This document shows, piece after piece, positions 8,048-15,476 of a stretch of 24,308 bases of DNA. Origin of the DNA: SURF-32 sp964648365. GTDB taxonomy: Bacteria > Planctomycetota > Phycisphaerae > UBA1845. How positions within the stretch are numbered: the first letter of the stretch is position 1; every line of letters starts with the position of its first letter. Below the pieces are notes generated by a model. It searched no databases and was not told the origin of the DNA. It was given only the letters and a program-made list of their open reading frames with translations. Position numbers and translations under genes: made by a program. The stretch spans positions 1 to 24,308 of the forward strand of contig CAZYLK010000087.1 of NCBI GenBank assembly GCA_964648365.1. Reading direction: 5' to 3'.

Positions 8048-8227
8048 GCGTCACACTTTGGGCGGCTCAAGCTGGGCGTTGCCGAGCGTGAATCGGGTGG
8101 CATCTGCCGGAGGCGGACCAAAGGCAGGCTATGCTGGAACGCCGTTCTCCCGAGCGCTGCGCACCTGCTCCGCTCACCACGGCCTCGAAGACGAGACCGT
8201 GCCACCCGGCGAACCTGTCATGCACCC
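8048..8227 (+). repeat. Dispersed ~180-bp intergenic element, copy A
   Basis: This stretch aligns over nearly its full length, by eye roughly 80% or better with small gaps, to the reverse complement of 22425-22608. Shared blocks include GCCGAGCGTGAATCG, GCCGGAGGCGGACC, CCCGAGCGCTGC and GACGAGACCGTGCCACCC. The segment around GCCGGAGGC can form a short hairpin. No transposase-like frame is conserved, and the boundaries are approximate. It resembles a non-autonomous or REP-like intergenic repeat. Confidence 0.85.
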
Positions 8228-8235
8228 CATCATGT

Positions 8236-8298
8236 GTCATTCGTCATTCGTCATTCGTCATTCGTCATTCGACATTCGTCATTCGACATCCGACATTT
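8236..8298 (+). repeat. Heptanucleotide tandem array, nine units
   Basis: Nine consecutive 7-bp units: GTCATTC five times, then GACATTC, GTCATTC, GACATCC and GACATTT. The array ends 6 bp before the stop codon of the minus-strand RelE-like gene. It has no spacers, so it is a microsatellite-like array and not a CRISPR. Confidence 0.95.
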
Positions 8299-8304
8299 CC
8301 CCCG

Positions 8305-8553
8305 CTAGTGCCCGCGCGGGTTGCCGACGACCATGACCTTCACGGTGTCGCCGATGATCTCGCAGCAAATGCGATTTTTCTGGCTGATGCGCAGCCGCCA
8401 GGTCATGCCGATCTTCTCCGGATTGGCGTCGCCGAGGTTCCCCAGCGCCCCATCCCAGCCGAACGCCTGCAAGTCATTCACCCAGTTGTCGTATTTGCGC
8501 TCTTCCGATTTGGTGAGGGTATCGAATTTCGCCTTGGCGTCGTCTACGCGCAT
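8305..8553 (-). CDS. Small RelE/YoeB-fold-like protein
   Basis: 82 aa. The ATG at 8551-8553 has GGAG 7 bp upstream and is preferred to an in-frame TTG at 8596-8598. An N-terminal helical part (RVDDAKAKFDTLTKSEERKY) is followed by a strand-rich end, GMTWRLRISQKNRICCEI, GDTVKVMVVG and a final PRGH. The spacing resembles YoeB/RelE mRNA interferases (RRIxxxHRLVY ... GHY) with two Arg and a C-terminal His, but the similarity is short. It lies 82 bp downstream of the PAAR gene on the same strand, with no antitoxin-like gene next to it. It could be a toxin, cargo of the injection system, or an unrelated small protein. The gene is likely real; the family call is tentative. Confidence 0.6.
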   Translation of the reverse strand: MRVDDAKAKFDTLTKSEERKYDNWVNDLQAFGWDGALGNLGDANPEKIGMTWRLRISQKNRICCEIIGDTVKVMVVGNPRGH

Positions 8554-8635
8554 CTGTGAACTCCGGTCTGCGTAAGGACTCTTGGTCTGGGTCAGCAACG
8601 GCCGACCCCGCGGGCCGGAACCGTACGACGACAGT

Positions 8636-9223
8636 CTAACCGATCAACACCTTGAACTCGCCCAGCGCGATGACATCCGGCGGACCGGTGCAAGTACACT
8701 GATCGCCCATGCGCGCGGCCGGCAGGCCGCCAATCAGCACCTGCGGCCCGCCCGGCGGCAGGATCGGCCCGCCGACGTGCGGCACCACGCCGGTCACCAT
8801 GGGGCAGACGTGCATGTCGCTGACGCGGGCGGCCGGCTTACCGCCGATGAGCACGGTCGGGCAGCCCAGCACGATCGAGCCGCCATGCGAGGTCATGTCG
8901 CCCATGCGCGCCGCGGGCTTGCCGGCGCCGCCGCCTCCCCCACCGCCGCCTCCGCCGCCTCCGCCCCCCGGCGGGGCGGGAATGACGACCGGATCCGGCT
9001 CGGGTGCGGGGCCGTGCTCCTGCTCGTAGGCGGCTTTTTCGTCTTCAAACCGCGCCTTGTCGGCGTGGTAGGCGTCGAGCTTCGCTTTGTACTGCGGCGT
9101 GTCTTTGGCCGCGAGATATTCCGCCGACGGCGGCTCACCCGGCTTGGGCGGCTTCGGCTCCACCTCTTTGGGCGGCGTCGGGTAGTTCTCGTAATACGCG
9201 CCCATTTCGGCGGGAGTTGCCAT
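8636..9223 (-). CDS. PAAR-domain spike-tip protein with poly-Gly linker
   Basis: 195 aa from ATG 9221-9223. Residues 1-85 are a Pro- and Lys/Glu-rich extension with a helical stretch (SAEYLAAKDTPQYKAKLDAY and following). Residues 86-99 are 14 consecutive glycines. Residues 100-195 form a PAAR domain with three GxPAARxxD motifs (GKPAARMGD, GKPAARVSD, GLPAARMGD) and repeated IGG turns. PAAR proteins cap the VgrG spike of T6SSs and related injection systems and can carry effectors. The Cys/His around MHVCPM and QCTCTG fit the Zn-binding tip. It shares a strand with the fused sheath gene and is divergent from the helper and metallopeptidase genes, which supports one injection-system locus. The N-terminal extension does not look like an effector domain. 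Confidence 0.92.
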   Translation of the reverse strand: MATPAEMGAYYENYPTPPKEVEPKPPKPGEPPSAEYLAAKDTPQYKAKLDAYHADKARFEDEKAAYEQEHGPAPEPDPVVIPAPPGGGGGGGGGGGGGGAGKPAARMGDMTSHGGSIVLGCPTVLIGGKPAARVSDMHVCPMVTGVVPHVGGPILPPGGPQVLIGGLPAARMGDQCTCTGPPDVIALGEFKVLIG

Positions 9224-9536
9224 GGGTCCAGTTCCCTGCCAGCGTAGCGGCCTGTTGTGGTGACGCCGGTTGATCGGCGACGCGAGCGTGCGTGTGTACA
9301 CGATCTGCTGCGTCGGAACGAGGGTAACCGAACGGGCGCGGAAGGTCCAGCACGGTGCGCGCGCGTGCGAGCGGGGCCGTCGGTTGCATCCCCCCGCTGT
9401 GCGGGGCTAACATGCGACGCGGCCGGCCCGGCTGCGTTTCCGATCGATCCCGAGTCGCGCCGCCAATGCCGGCGGGTCGCCTGTGCCGCCGTCCAACGGC
9501 CGCAGCCTTTGTGCCGCGGCAACCGGAAGATGTGTC
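9224..9536. other. 313-bp divergent intergenic region of the injection-system island
   Basis: It separates the PAAR gene (minus) from the helper gene (plus) and should contain promoters for both directions. The best plus-strand candidate is listed separately. The rest is GC-rich with no ORF that has a good start and no repeat. Confidence 0.6.
9384..9413 (+). promoter_or_regulatory. Weak candidate promoter for the helper/metallopeptidase genes
   Basis: TTGCAT (9384-9389) and TAACAT (9408-9413) are 18 bp apart. The spacer contains a perfect CCCCGC-TGT-GCGGGG hairpin. Each hexamer matches the consensus at four of six positions. The site is 123 bp before the ATG at 9537. In GC-rich DNA such matches also arise by chance. 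Confidence 0.25.
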
Positions 9537-9893
9537 ATGCTCAAGATCCGCCCGGAACAGGATCAGGCGCTGTCGGCGTACATGCGCGAGAGCTTCGTGA
9601 AGCGTGCGGCGGCGCATCTGCGCACGGCCGTGCCGGACAAGACGGCCCAGATGCCGGAAGCGGAGTTGCTGGAGTTCGTCCGCCGCGGCACCGAACACGC
9701 CGAGGGTTACAAGGTCGTCATCGAGTGGGATGTGTGTCGCTTTCTGGAGTATCGAATGCGATACGGAGCGACCTTCGACACCAGCGCCAAGACGCCCTGG
9801 ATCGGCGAGACGCTGCGCAACCCGGCCTACGATGGAACCAGCAAGATGGACCGCATCGAGTATCGCCACCGCCACGAATCGGCGGCGGGCTGA
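9537..9893 (+). CDS. Small conserved protein of the injection-system locus, helper or chaperone-like
   Basis: 118 aa from ATG 9537, preceded by GGAAG 7 bp upstream. The sequence is mostly helical: LKIRPEQDQALSAYMRESF, VKRAAAHLRTAVPDKTAQM, then LLEFVRRGTEHAEGYKVVIE, WDVCRFLEYRMRYGATFDTS and KMDRIEYR near the end. This arrangement resembles small uncharacterised proteins I associate with PAAR/VgrG gene clusters, though no named domain can be assigned from sequence alone. It is followed after 52 bp by the large metallopeptidase-like gene, so it may be that protein's chaperone or adaptor. That role is inferred from position. Confidence 0.75.
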   Translation: MLKIRPEQDQALSAYMRESFVKRAAAHLRTAVPDKTAQMPEAELLEFVRRGTEHAEGYKVVIEWDVCRFLEYRMRYGATFDTSAKTPWIGETLRNPAYDGTSKMDRIEYRHRHESAAG

Positions 9894-9945
9894 GCGCGAA
9901 CGGAACTGACGACGGACGATCCGCCACGACCCGAGTGTTGAACCG

Positions 9946-12900
9946 ATGTCGATCCGCAAACTCGTCGTCAAGAACGTGACGCCGCCCAACGCCGCGTCCA
10001 AGTTCAACCTCTCACCCGGCAGCAGCGCGCCGGCCCCTGGCGCGGCGTCGGCCGCCCCCGCCGAACCGCCCGTTCCTTCGTTCGCCCCGAAAATCGAAAA
10101 AGTCACGGTGGACTATGCCCTCCCCCCCGGCGTCACCAAGGTCGGCGAGATTCGCCTGAAGGTGCGAAACCGGCAGGGAGGCGTCGTCTACGAAACGCCC
10201 GAGGAGGAGGTCGCTTCGGGGGAAAGCGGCACGCTGCCGGACCTGACGTGGGACGGCCTGTGCAACCGATATCCGCTCCCGCCCGATCTGCCGCCTCCGC
10301 CCGCCGCGCCTCCCTCCGGGGGGGGCGGTGAGGCGGCGCTGCCGCCGCCGTCCGATCTGCCGCCGCCGCCGGAACTGTTGTTCGCGAAGTACGCCAACCC
10401 GATCGAGTCGCCCTACCGCATCGAAGTCTGGGCGGAGGTTCTGACCGAGCCGCCGGCCGACACGCCGCTGTCGAAACAGGACGCCGTCGGCGAAACGCAG
10501 AAATCCTGCCCGGCGGCCGCCAAAGGCGACTCGGGCAAGGCGCCGGAAGAGAAGGCCGCCGACGAGGCGGCCGCAGAAGAAGAACAGGAAGAAGAGCAGG
10601 AGGACGCCGTCGCTCAGGACCGCGTGCTCGTCCGCTATCACTCGATCAAGCTCGAGCTGATGGGGTGGGATGAAGTCTTCCGCACCTATTGGAACCTGCC
10701 GGATGACGCCGAATTCAAGCCGGGATACGTCGGCCGGTATTCCCACCAGATGGCGACGTTCGTCAAGTGCAAGCTGAACGCCGTCGCGTGCTGCGCCGGC
10801 CGGCTGGACGGCAAGATCGGCGAGACGGATTCCAATCCGTTCCGCGACGACGACGACTTTCGCCGCGCCGTCTGGCGCTATCGCCTCCGCCGCGAGTTAC
10901 TCGCCCCCGGGGAACGGGGCGCGCGGGAGCCCTACAAGCCGTTCTACTGGAACGAGGCCGACCGGCAGGTCGAGGCCGCTGAGCCCGACATGGAGACGGA
11001 TAACCTGGGCTGGGGCGCGCTGTGCAAGATGCTCGAATCGGATGTCGATGTCCCGGCTTTCGAGACGCCGGCGGATTTCAGCGATTCGACCAAAACGCTC
11101 GACTACTACATCGACTGCAACTGCTTCTACCTGACCGGCGACGACTTCGCCCAGGACGCAAGCGACAAGGCGTCCAACCAGCGCATCTGCGGGGAATCGC
11201 GCAAGTTCGCCGCGGAGAAGAAATGGCTGTCCCGGCCGTGGCTGCCACTGAAGGTGACGATCTTCATCGAGGACTCGAACGGCGAGCCGCAGGACGTGCC
11301 GGAGGCCGTGGGCGAGGCGCCGCTGAAGTGGACCTGGCGCGACGAAGAGGAAGACCTGTCCACGCTTCCGGCCGGGACGCCGGAGTTCGTCAGTGAATAC
11401 ATCGCCCGGGCGAAAGACGACGTTGCCGCGGCCATTCCCGCAACCCTGCCCGGTCGCGAAGGCGAGCCGGACCCGGTGGTGATCAACAACACGCGGGCGG
11501 TTGTCGGCGGGCTGGTTACGGGCGATCCGAAGGAAGACGCGTGCAACCCGTTCGGGCGGTTTGAGCCGACACGTTCCCGCAAGGCCGACGACGGCGTGCG
11601 CACCATCGCGATCACGGACCCCACGCAGCGGACGATGGGCCAGTCTCACATCTACGTCGGACCGTCGACGATCGCGGGTGACAATTACCGCATCCGCGCG
11701 CGGATGGACCTCGGCAAGGCCGAAGACGAAAACCGGCTGTACTACATTCACAGCCAGGCGCACCCCGCCGGCGGGCATCGACCGGTCGATCCGCCGGTCG
11801 ACGGACCGACGCTCGAGGCGAACAGCGCCAAGCTGGTCGTGTGGCGCCGCGTCCACATCTCGGCGCAGGTAAACTGGCCCGAGCGGGATGGCGGCATCAC
11901 GCCCGCCGCCTTTGACGACGCACAGGCGTCCTTCGATCACTGCTACCTGAAGTTCGAACCGCCCACGACCGTGCTCGACGTGTCCGAGCTTCCCGGTTTC
12001 GAAGACAGCTTCAACGAGTCCGTCGACACGGAGTTGCGCGAAGGCAACAAGAAGGCGATTGTCGCGGCGCTGCTGCAGCGCGGCAACCCGCGCAACCAGC
12101 CGATCAGGTTCGGGGCGTCCGCGTTCTACACCAACAAGTACCGGCCGGACGCCGCTTCGGAAACGCAGCGACTCCAGGTGTTGCTGGGAGAGACAGGCAC
12201 GGCCCTGTGGGAACGCCTGGCCGAACCGCTGCACGCGGCCGTCAAGCAGATCAAGATCGACGCCAACAAGTCGGAAGGCGCCCAGAACCGTCACGACGGA
12301 ATGATCCTGGTCGACTCGCTGACCTACTCGACGGGGAAACCGGAAGAAGATCCGATGGGTCTTTCCTGCGGGATTCAGGGCGGGACGTTTGCCATTTCGC
12401 AGCGCTGCGACGAGTTTCCGCTGGGCAAGCTCATCGCGCACGAAATGGCCCACACGATGTTCATGAAGCACTGGCTCAACGCGGGGGGCACGGCGCGGCA
12501 CGACCATGACCACGCCAACCGCCACTGCCTGATGTGCTATCCGCTGTTCAAGCTCGCGGGCGTAGGCGATGTAGCGACCACCGATGCGGAACAGAGTGCC
12601 AAAGTCGCGAGCCTGCGTAGCGATACGGCGGCCGAAGGGGCGGCCGCGTTCTCGGATCCCGTCAATGATGAGAAGAACTCGATCTTCGTCATCGAGGACC
12701 AGTTCCTGCCCGAGAAGTTCAAGCCGACCGCGTTCTGCGGCAAGTGCAACCTCAAGCTCCGCGGGTGGAACATCCGGGCGAAGGAGGCCTCGGAGACCGG
12801 CGCCGTGGCCACGCCGCCCTATTGGGTATTCATGGACAAGGCGGTCAAGGGAGAAATGTCCGGCGAGGACCGTGACGCGTTTGGAGAGATGGCGGCGCAG

Positions 12901-13530
12901 AACAACTGGGCGCGCGGCGCGTTCAACAGCCGGGTGGCGACCTACCAGAAAGACCCCGCGGCCTACCAGGCCGCGCGCGAGGAGGCGATGCAACTGCACC
13001 TCCGCGCTGCGGAGGACGCGGCCGACCAGTCAGCCGTCTGGACCCGGCTGGCGGCCATCCGGGACAACGACATCCCCGAGACCATCGCCCGCGAAGAACT
13101 CGCCGCGGAAGGCGGTGCGGCGGATTCGGCGACCGTCATTGCCGCCGCCCAGGCCCGCCGCGAGGAGCTGCGCAAGGAGTATTTCGGGCTCATTCTTCAG
13201 CGCAACTGGCTGCTGCCCATCGCGGCCGTGGACGGCGTGCAACTGCCCTATCCGAGCGGGCCCGACTGCCACCGGGAACGCATCGACGCCAAGAAGACGG
13301 CACTTCGCCCGGCGCCGGCCGCGCCGCCGGGACCGCCCCGGCCGCCCGGGGCGCCGCCGCCGCCTGGCTCGCGCCCGCCCGGCGCACCGCCCGCGCCGCC
13401 GACGGGTGGGACCGGGTCGCCCCCGCCTCCGGCGCCGGCCCCCCCGCGCGGCACGCCCACGCCGCCCGCGGCGCCTCCGGCTCCGCCGCCGCGCGGGTCG
13501 GGTTCAGGCGGGGGAGCACGCGGCAGGTAG
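9946..13530 (+). CDS. Large putative zinc metallopeptidase, candidate injection-system cargo
   Basis: 1194 aa from ATG 9946. Residues 1-110 include a segment that could be Ig-like, similar to FlgD-type domains (VGEIRLKVRNRQGGVVYE ... LTWDGL). Two proline-rich blocks with a Gly run cover about 108-145. An acidic Glu/Ala-rich stretch lies around 195-225. The central part (about 230-830) shows no family I recognise. Residues 832-842 read HEMAHTMFMKH, an HExxHxxxxxH zinc-binding signature close to metzincins but without their Gly. HDHDHANRH and two CxxC pairs follow (C861/C864 and C931/C934), which could form a zinc ribbon. The last ~75 residues are a Pro/Ala/Gly tail. There is no signal peptide, which fits delivery by an injection device rather than Sec export. 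The gene follows the helper gene by 52 bp. Protease activity and export are both inferred. Confidence 0.85.
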   Translation: MSIRKLVVKNVTPPNAASKFNLSPGSSAPAPGAASAAPAEPPVPSFAPKIEKVTVDYALPPGVTKVGEIRLKVRNRQGGVVYETPEEEVASGESGTLPDLTWDGLCNRYPLPPDLPPPPAAPPSGGGGEAALPPPSDLPPPPELLFAKYANPIESPYRIEVWAEVLTEPPADTPLSKQDAVGETQKSCPAAAKGDSGKAPEEKAADEAAAEEEQEEEQEDAVAQDRVLVRYHSIKLELMGWDEVFRTYWNLPDDAEFKPGYVGRYSHQMATFVKCKLNAVACCAGRLDGKIGETDSNPFRDDDDFRRAVWRYRLRRELLAPGERGAREPYKPFYWNEADRQVEAAEPDMETDNLGWGALCKMLESDVDVPAFETPADFSDSTKTLDYYIDCNCFYLTGDDFAQDASDKASNQRICGESRKFAAEKKWLSRPWLPLKVTIFIEDSNGEPQDVPEAVGEAPLKWTWRDEEEDLSTLPAGTPEFVSEYIARAKDDVAAAIPATLPGREGEPDPVVINNTRAVVGGLVTGDPKEDACNPFGRFEPTRSRKADDGVRTIAITDPTQRTMGQSHIYVGPSTIAGDNYRIRARMDLGKAEDENRLYYIHSQAHPAGGHRPVDPPVDGPTLEANSAKLVVWRRVHISAQVNWPERDGGITPAAFDDAQASFDHCYLKFEPPTTVLDVSELPGFEDSFNESVDTELREGNKKAIVAALLQRGNPRNQPIRFGASAFYTNKYRPDAASETQRLQVLLGETGTALWERLAEPLHAAVKQIKIDANKSEGAQNRHDGMILVDSLTYSTGKPEEDPMGLSCGIQGGTFAISQRCDEFPLGKLIAHEMAHTMFMKHWLNAGGTARHDHDHANRHCLMCYPLFKLAGVGDVATTDAEQSAKVASLRSDTAAEGAAAFSDPVNDEKNSIFVIEDQFLPEKFKPTAFCGKCNLKLRGWNIRAKEASETGAVATPPYWVFMDKAVKGEMSGEDRDAFGEMAAQNNWARGAFNSRVATYQKDPAAYQAAREEAMQLHLRAAEDAADQSAVWTRLAAIRDNDIPETIAREELAAEGGAADSATVIAAAQARREELRKEYFGLILQRNWLLPIAAVDGVQLPYPSGPDCHRERIDAKKTALRPAPAAPPGPPRPPGAPPPPGSRPPGAPPAPPTGGTGSPPPPAPAPPRGTPTPPAAPPAPPPRGSGSGGGARGR

Positions 13531-13703
13531 GTTGTTGCATGGAGTCGGCCGCTGCGGGGGATGCGAGGCCGACTTTCACGAGCTACGGCCGCGCCGACCG
13601 ATACACGAAGGCCGAGGCGCTACTGCGTGCCGGCGATGGATTCCGATAAGTCGCGGCCGCGCCGGACGGGCCGCATCGCATACACACGAAATCAGGTTGA
13701 ATC

Positions 13704-14642
13704 ATGGCCAACTACCTCGTCACCGGCGGCGCCGGGTTTATCGGATCGCACCTGACCACGCGGCTGGTCGAGCTGGGACACAGCGTCCGCGTCTTCGACA
13801 ATTTCTCCAGCGGTTCGCACGCGAATCTCGCCCACCTTGCGGGCAAGTTCGAGCTGATGGAGGCGGACTTCCGCCACGAAGAAGAATGCCTGCGGGCGTG
13901 TTACGACATCGACGTGGTGTTCCACGAAGGCGCGATCCCGTCGGTGCCAGTCTCAGTCGAAAACCCTGTGCCGAGCCACGACGCCAACATCACCGGCACG
14001 TTCAATATGCTTCGTGCCGCGAGGGAGCAGAAGGTCAAGCGTTTCATCTACGCCGCCAGCAGCAGCGCCTACGGCGACAGCGACGTGTCGCCCAAACATG
14101 AGCAGTTGCCGACCGCGCCGCTAAGCCCGTACGCCGCGCAGAAGCTGGCCGGTGAGCATTACTGCCGCGCCTTCTACGAGTGCTACGGCCTGCAGACGCT
14201 GGCGCTGCGTTACTTCAACGTGTTCGGCGAGCGGCAGAATCCGAAGAGCCAGTACGCGGCCGCGATCCCGGCGTTCGTCACGCACATCTTGCAGGGCGAG
14301 CCGCCGACGGTGTACGGCGACGGCGAGCAGACCCGCGACTTCACCTACATCGAAAACGTCGTTCACGGAAACATGCTGGCGGCCGAGGCCAAGCGGGCCG
14401 AAGGACAGGCCGTCAACCTCGCCTGCGGCGGACAGGTCAGCGTCAACCAGACCATCGCCGAGATCAACCGCCTGCTGGGAAAGTCCGTCAAGGTCAAATA
14501 CGTCCCCCGCCGCGCCGGCGACGTGATGCACAGTTGCGCCGACGTGCGACTGGCGAAGGATCTGCTGGGCTTTACGCCGGTGGTGTCGTTCGAGGAAGGG
14601 TTGAAGCGGGCGATTGAGTATTACAAGTCGATGGCGGGCTGA
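13704..14642 (+). CDS. NAD-dependent UDP-sugar 4-epimerase (extended SDR, WbpP/GalE-like)
   Basis: 312 aa, the normal length for this family. The Rossmann motif TGGAGFIGSHL (G8-x2-G11-x2-G14) is followed by D32 in the NAD-ribose position. The catalytic set is complete: the Ser triad S119-S121 (AASSSAYG), Y143 and K147 (SPYAAQKLAGEHY). LRYFNVFGERQNPKSQYAAAIPAF, GDGEQTRDFTYIENVV and ACGGQVSVNQTI match UDP-N-acetylglucosamine C4-epimerases of the WbpP/TviC group better than short GalE sequences. It would supply a UDP-hexosamine for surface polysaccharide. It stands alone, between the injection-system genes and a convergent SUKH gene, with no other sugar genes beside it. The exact substrate is not certain. 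Confidence 0.92.
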   Translation: MANYLVTGGAGFIGSHLTTRLVELGHSVRVFDNFSSGSHANLAHLAGKFELMEADFRHEEECLRACYDIDVVFHEGAIPSVPVSVENPVPSHDANITGTFNMLRAAREQKVKRFIYAASSSAYGDSDVSPKHEQLPTAPLSPYAAQKLAGEHYCRAFYECYGLQTLALRYFNVFGERQNPKSQYAAAIPAFVTHILQGEPPTVYGDGEQTRDFTYIENVVHGNMLAAEAKRAEGQAVNLACGGQVSVNQTIAEINRLLGKSVKVKYVPRRAGDVMHSCADVRLAKDLLGFTPVVSFEEGLKRAIEYYKSMAG

Positions 14643-14675
14643 ATGTCGAATGGCGTATGGCGTATGGCGTATGAC
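14641..14675 (+). repeat. Heptanucleotide tandem array, five degenerate units
   Basis: Five 7-bp units: GAATGTC, GAATGGC, GTATGGC twice and GTATGAC. The array begins inside the epimerase stop codon. The first unit is identical to those at 7828-7848, and later units vary at two positions. It belongs to the same repeat family as the arrays near 8.2 kb. Confidence 0.85.
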
Positions 14676-14700
14676 CCGATTCGCGCCGGCCGCCCCTTCT

Positions 14701-14757
14701 ATGTGGCACCGGTTTCCAACCGGTGGAGTCTGATGTGGCACCGGTTTCTAACTGGTG
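14701..14757. repeat. Pair of REP-like hairpin repeats between convergent genes
   Basis: Two 25-bp direct repeats, 14701-14725 and 14733-14757, each start ATGTGGCACCGGTTT. The first forms a perfect hairpin, CACCGGTTTCCAACCGGTG (8-bp stem, 3-nt loop). The second is the same with one compensable change (AACTGGTG). They lie between the convergent ends of the epimerase and SUKH genes, where they could stop transcription or stabilise RNA 3' ends. Confidence 0.8.
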
Positions 14758-14814
14758 TCTTGCACGCGCGGCCCCGGCAGGAGCGCGCCGACGCGCTCTC
14801 GACGCTCCCCTGCG

Positions 14815-15444
14815 TCACTCGATGACGAACTCGATCGTCGATCCGTCCGGGAGGTCTTTGATCTGTCGGGCTAAAGACCCGCGGAAGCGCATCGCGGGGA
14901 CAGATGCTCCGGAGTAGAGGTTATCGAGCTGGTAGTCGCCGCCGCAGACGAACGGGATCTTCGGGATGAGTCGATGGCCAGGCTCGAGTGGGCCGTGCCT
15001 TGCCTGCCATTGATGCGCCGTCGTATACCCCGTATGAAGCTCGAAATCGTCGAGTATTCTCGTCGCCCATTCTCCAAAGTCGCCCGCAAACAGGGTGGGT
15101 TCGGCCGTCTCCGGGTCTACCACATAAACTCGGTCTTCACGAAGTGCGAACTGAAATCCAAACACATCCTCGGCAAAGCAAAAGTACTCCGTCATCAGAC
15201 CCTCGTACTCGCTTTTCCAGAGGTCGTCGGAGTTCCACTGACTGATACTCACGACGCCCGGGCAGGCGCATGCGGGAAACACGTGTAACGCGCTCTCGAA
15301 CGCATAGAATCCGTTTTTGAGTTCCAGCATGGACAGCAACTGGGATCCAAGCCGCCCTTGTGCGAGTATGACCGCAACGGGTGACGGCTTGGTGTCAGTC
15401 AGACCATCGCTGGAAATTGTGAGCAGTTTGCTAAGTCCGTACAT
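14815..15444 (-). CDS. SMI1/KNR4 (SUKH) family immunity-like protein
   Basis: 209 aa from ATG 15442-15444. The sequence follows the SUKH pattern: GFYAFESALHVFP near residues 45-57, W-containing segments, YFCFAEDVFGFQFAL, VYVVDPETAEPTLFAGDFGEWATRIL, HQWQARHGPLEPGHRLIPKI and PFVCGGDYQLDNLYSG, ending with IKDLPDGSTIEFVI. SUKH proteins are commonly immunity proteins that bind and neutralise polymorphic or contact-delivered toxins in the cytoplasm. The gene follows the VapB-like antitoxin gene by 32 bp on the same strand, so the two are probably co-transcribed. No cognate toxin gene is adjacent. It may protect against a toxin from another cell or encoded elsewhere. Confidence 0.8.
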   Translation of the reverse strand: MYGLSKLLTISSDGLTDTKPSPVAVILAQGRLGSQLLSMLELKNGFYAFESALHVFPACACPGVVSISQWNSDDLWKSEYEGLMTEYFCFAEDVFGFQFALREDRVYVVDPETAEPTLFAGDFGEWATRILDDFELHTGYTTAHQWQARHGPLEPGHRLIPKIPFVCGGDYQLDNLYSGASVPAMRFRGSLARQIKDLPDGSTIEFVIE

Positions 15445-15476
15445 GAGTTGACTGTAGCTGACCGTACATACGAACG

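Larger units (their letters stand above)
7798..8304. other. 507-bp intergenic region with repeats, no credible gene
   Basis: This gap lies between the sheath gene and the RelE-like gene, both on the minus strand. It holds two heptamer arrays (7828-7848 and 8236-8298) and one copy of the dispersed ~180-bp element (8048-8227). Open frames here are made of repeat sequence and lack convincing starts. No clear promoter for the sheath gene was found. Confidence 0.7.

Noticed and set aside
8048..8227. Insertion sequence
   Set aside because: No transposase, no clear terminal inverted repeats and no target-site duplication were seen.
8236..8298. Possible CRISPR array
   Set aside because: The 7-bp units are contiguous with no spacers, and no cas gene is present.
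10897..12999. A 700-codon open frame on the minus strand opposite the metallopeptidase gene
   Set aside because: It is Arg/Val/Leu-rich with no domain, and the plus-strand frame has clear motifs. Long antisense frames are expected at this GC content.
12584..14101. A 505-codon plus-strand open frame spanning the end of the metallopeptidase gene and half of the epimerase gene
   Set aside because: The product is almost entirely Arg/Pro/Ser runs and it crosses two well-supported genes in another frame.
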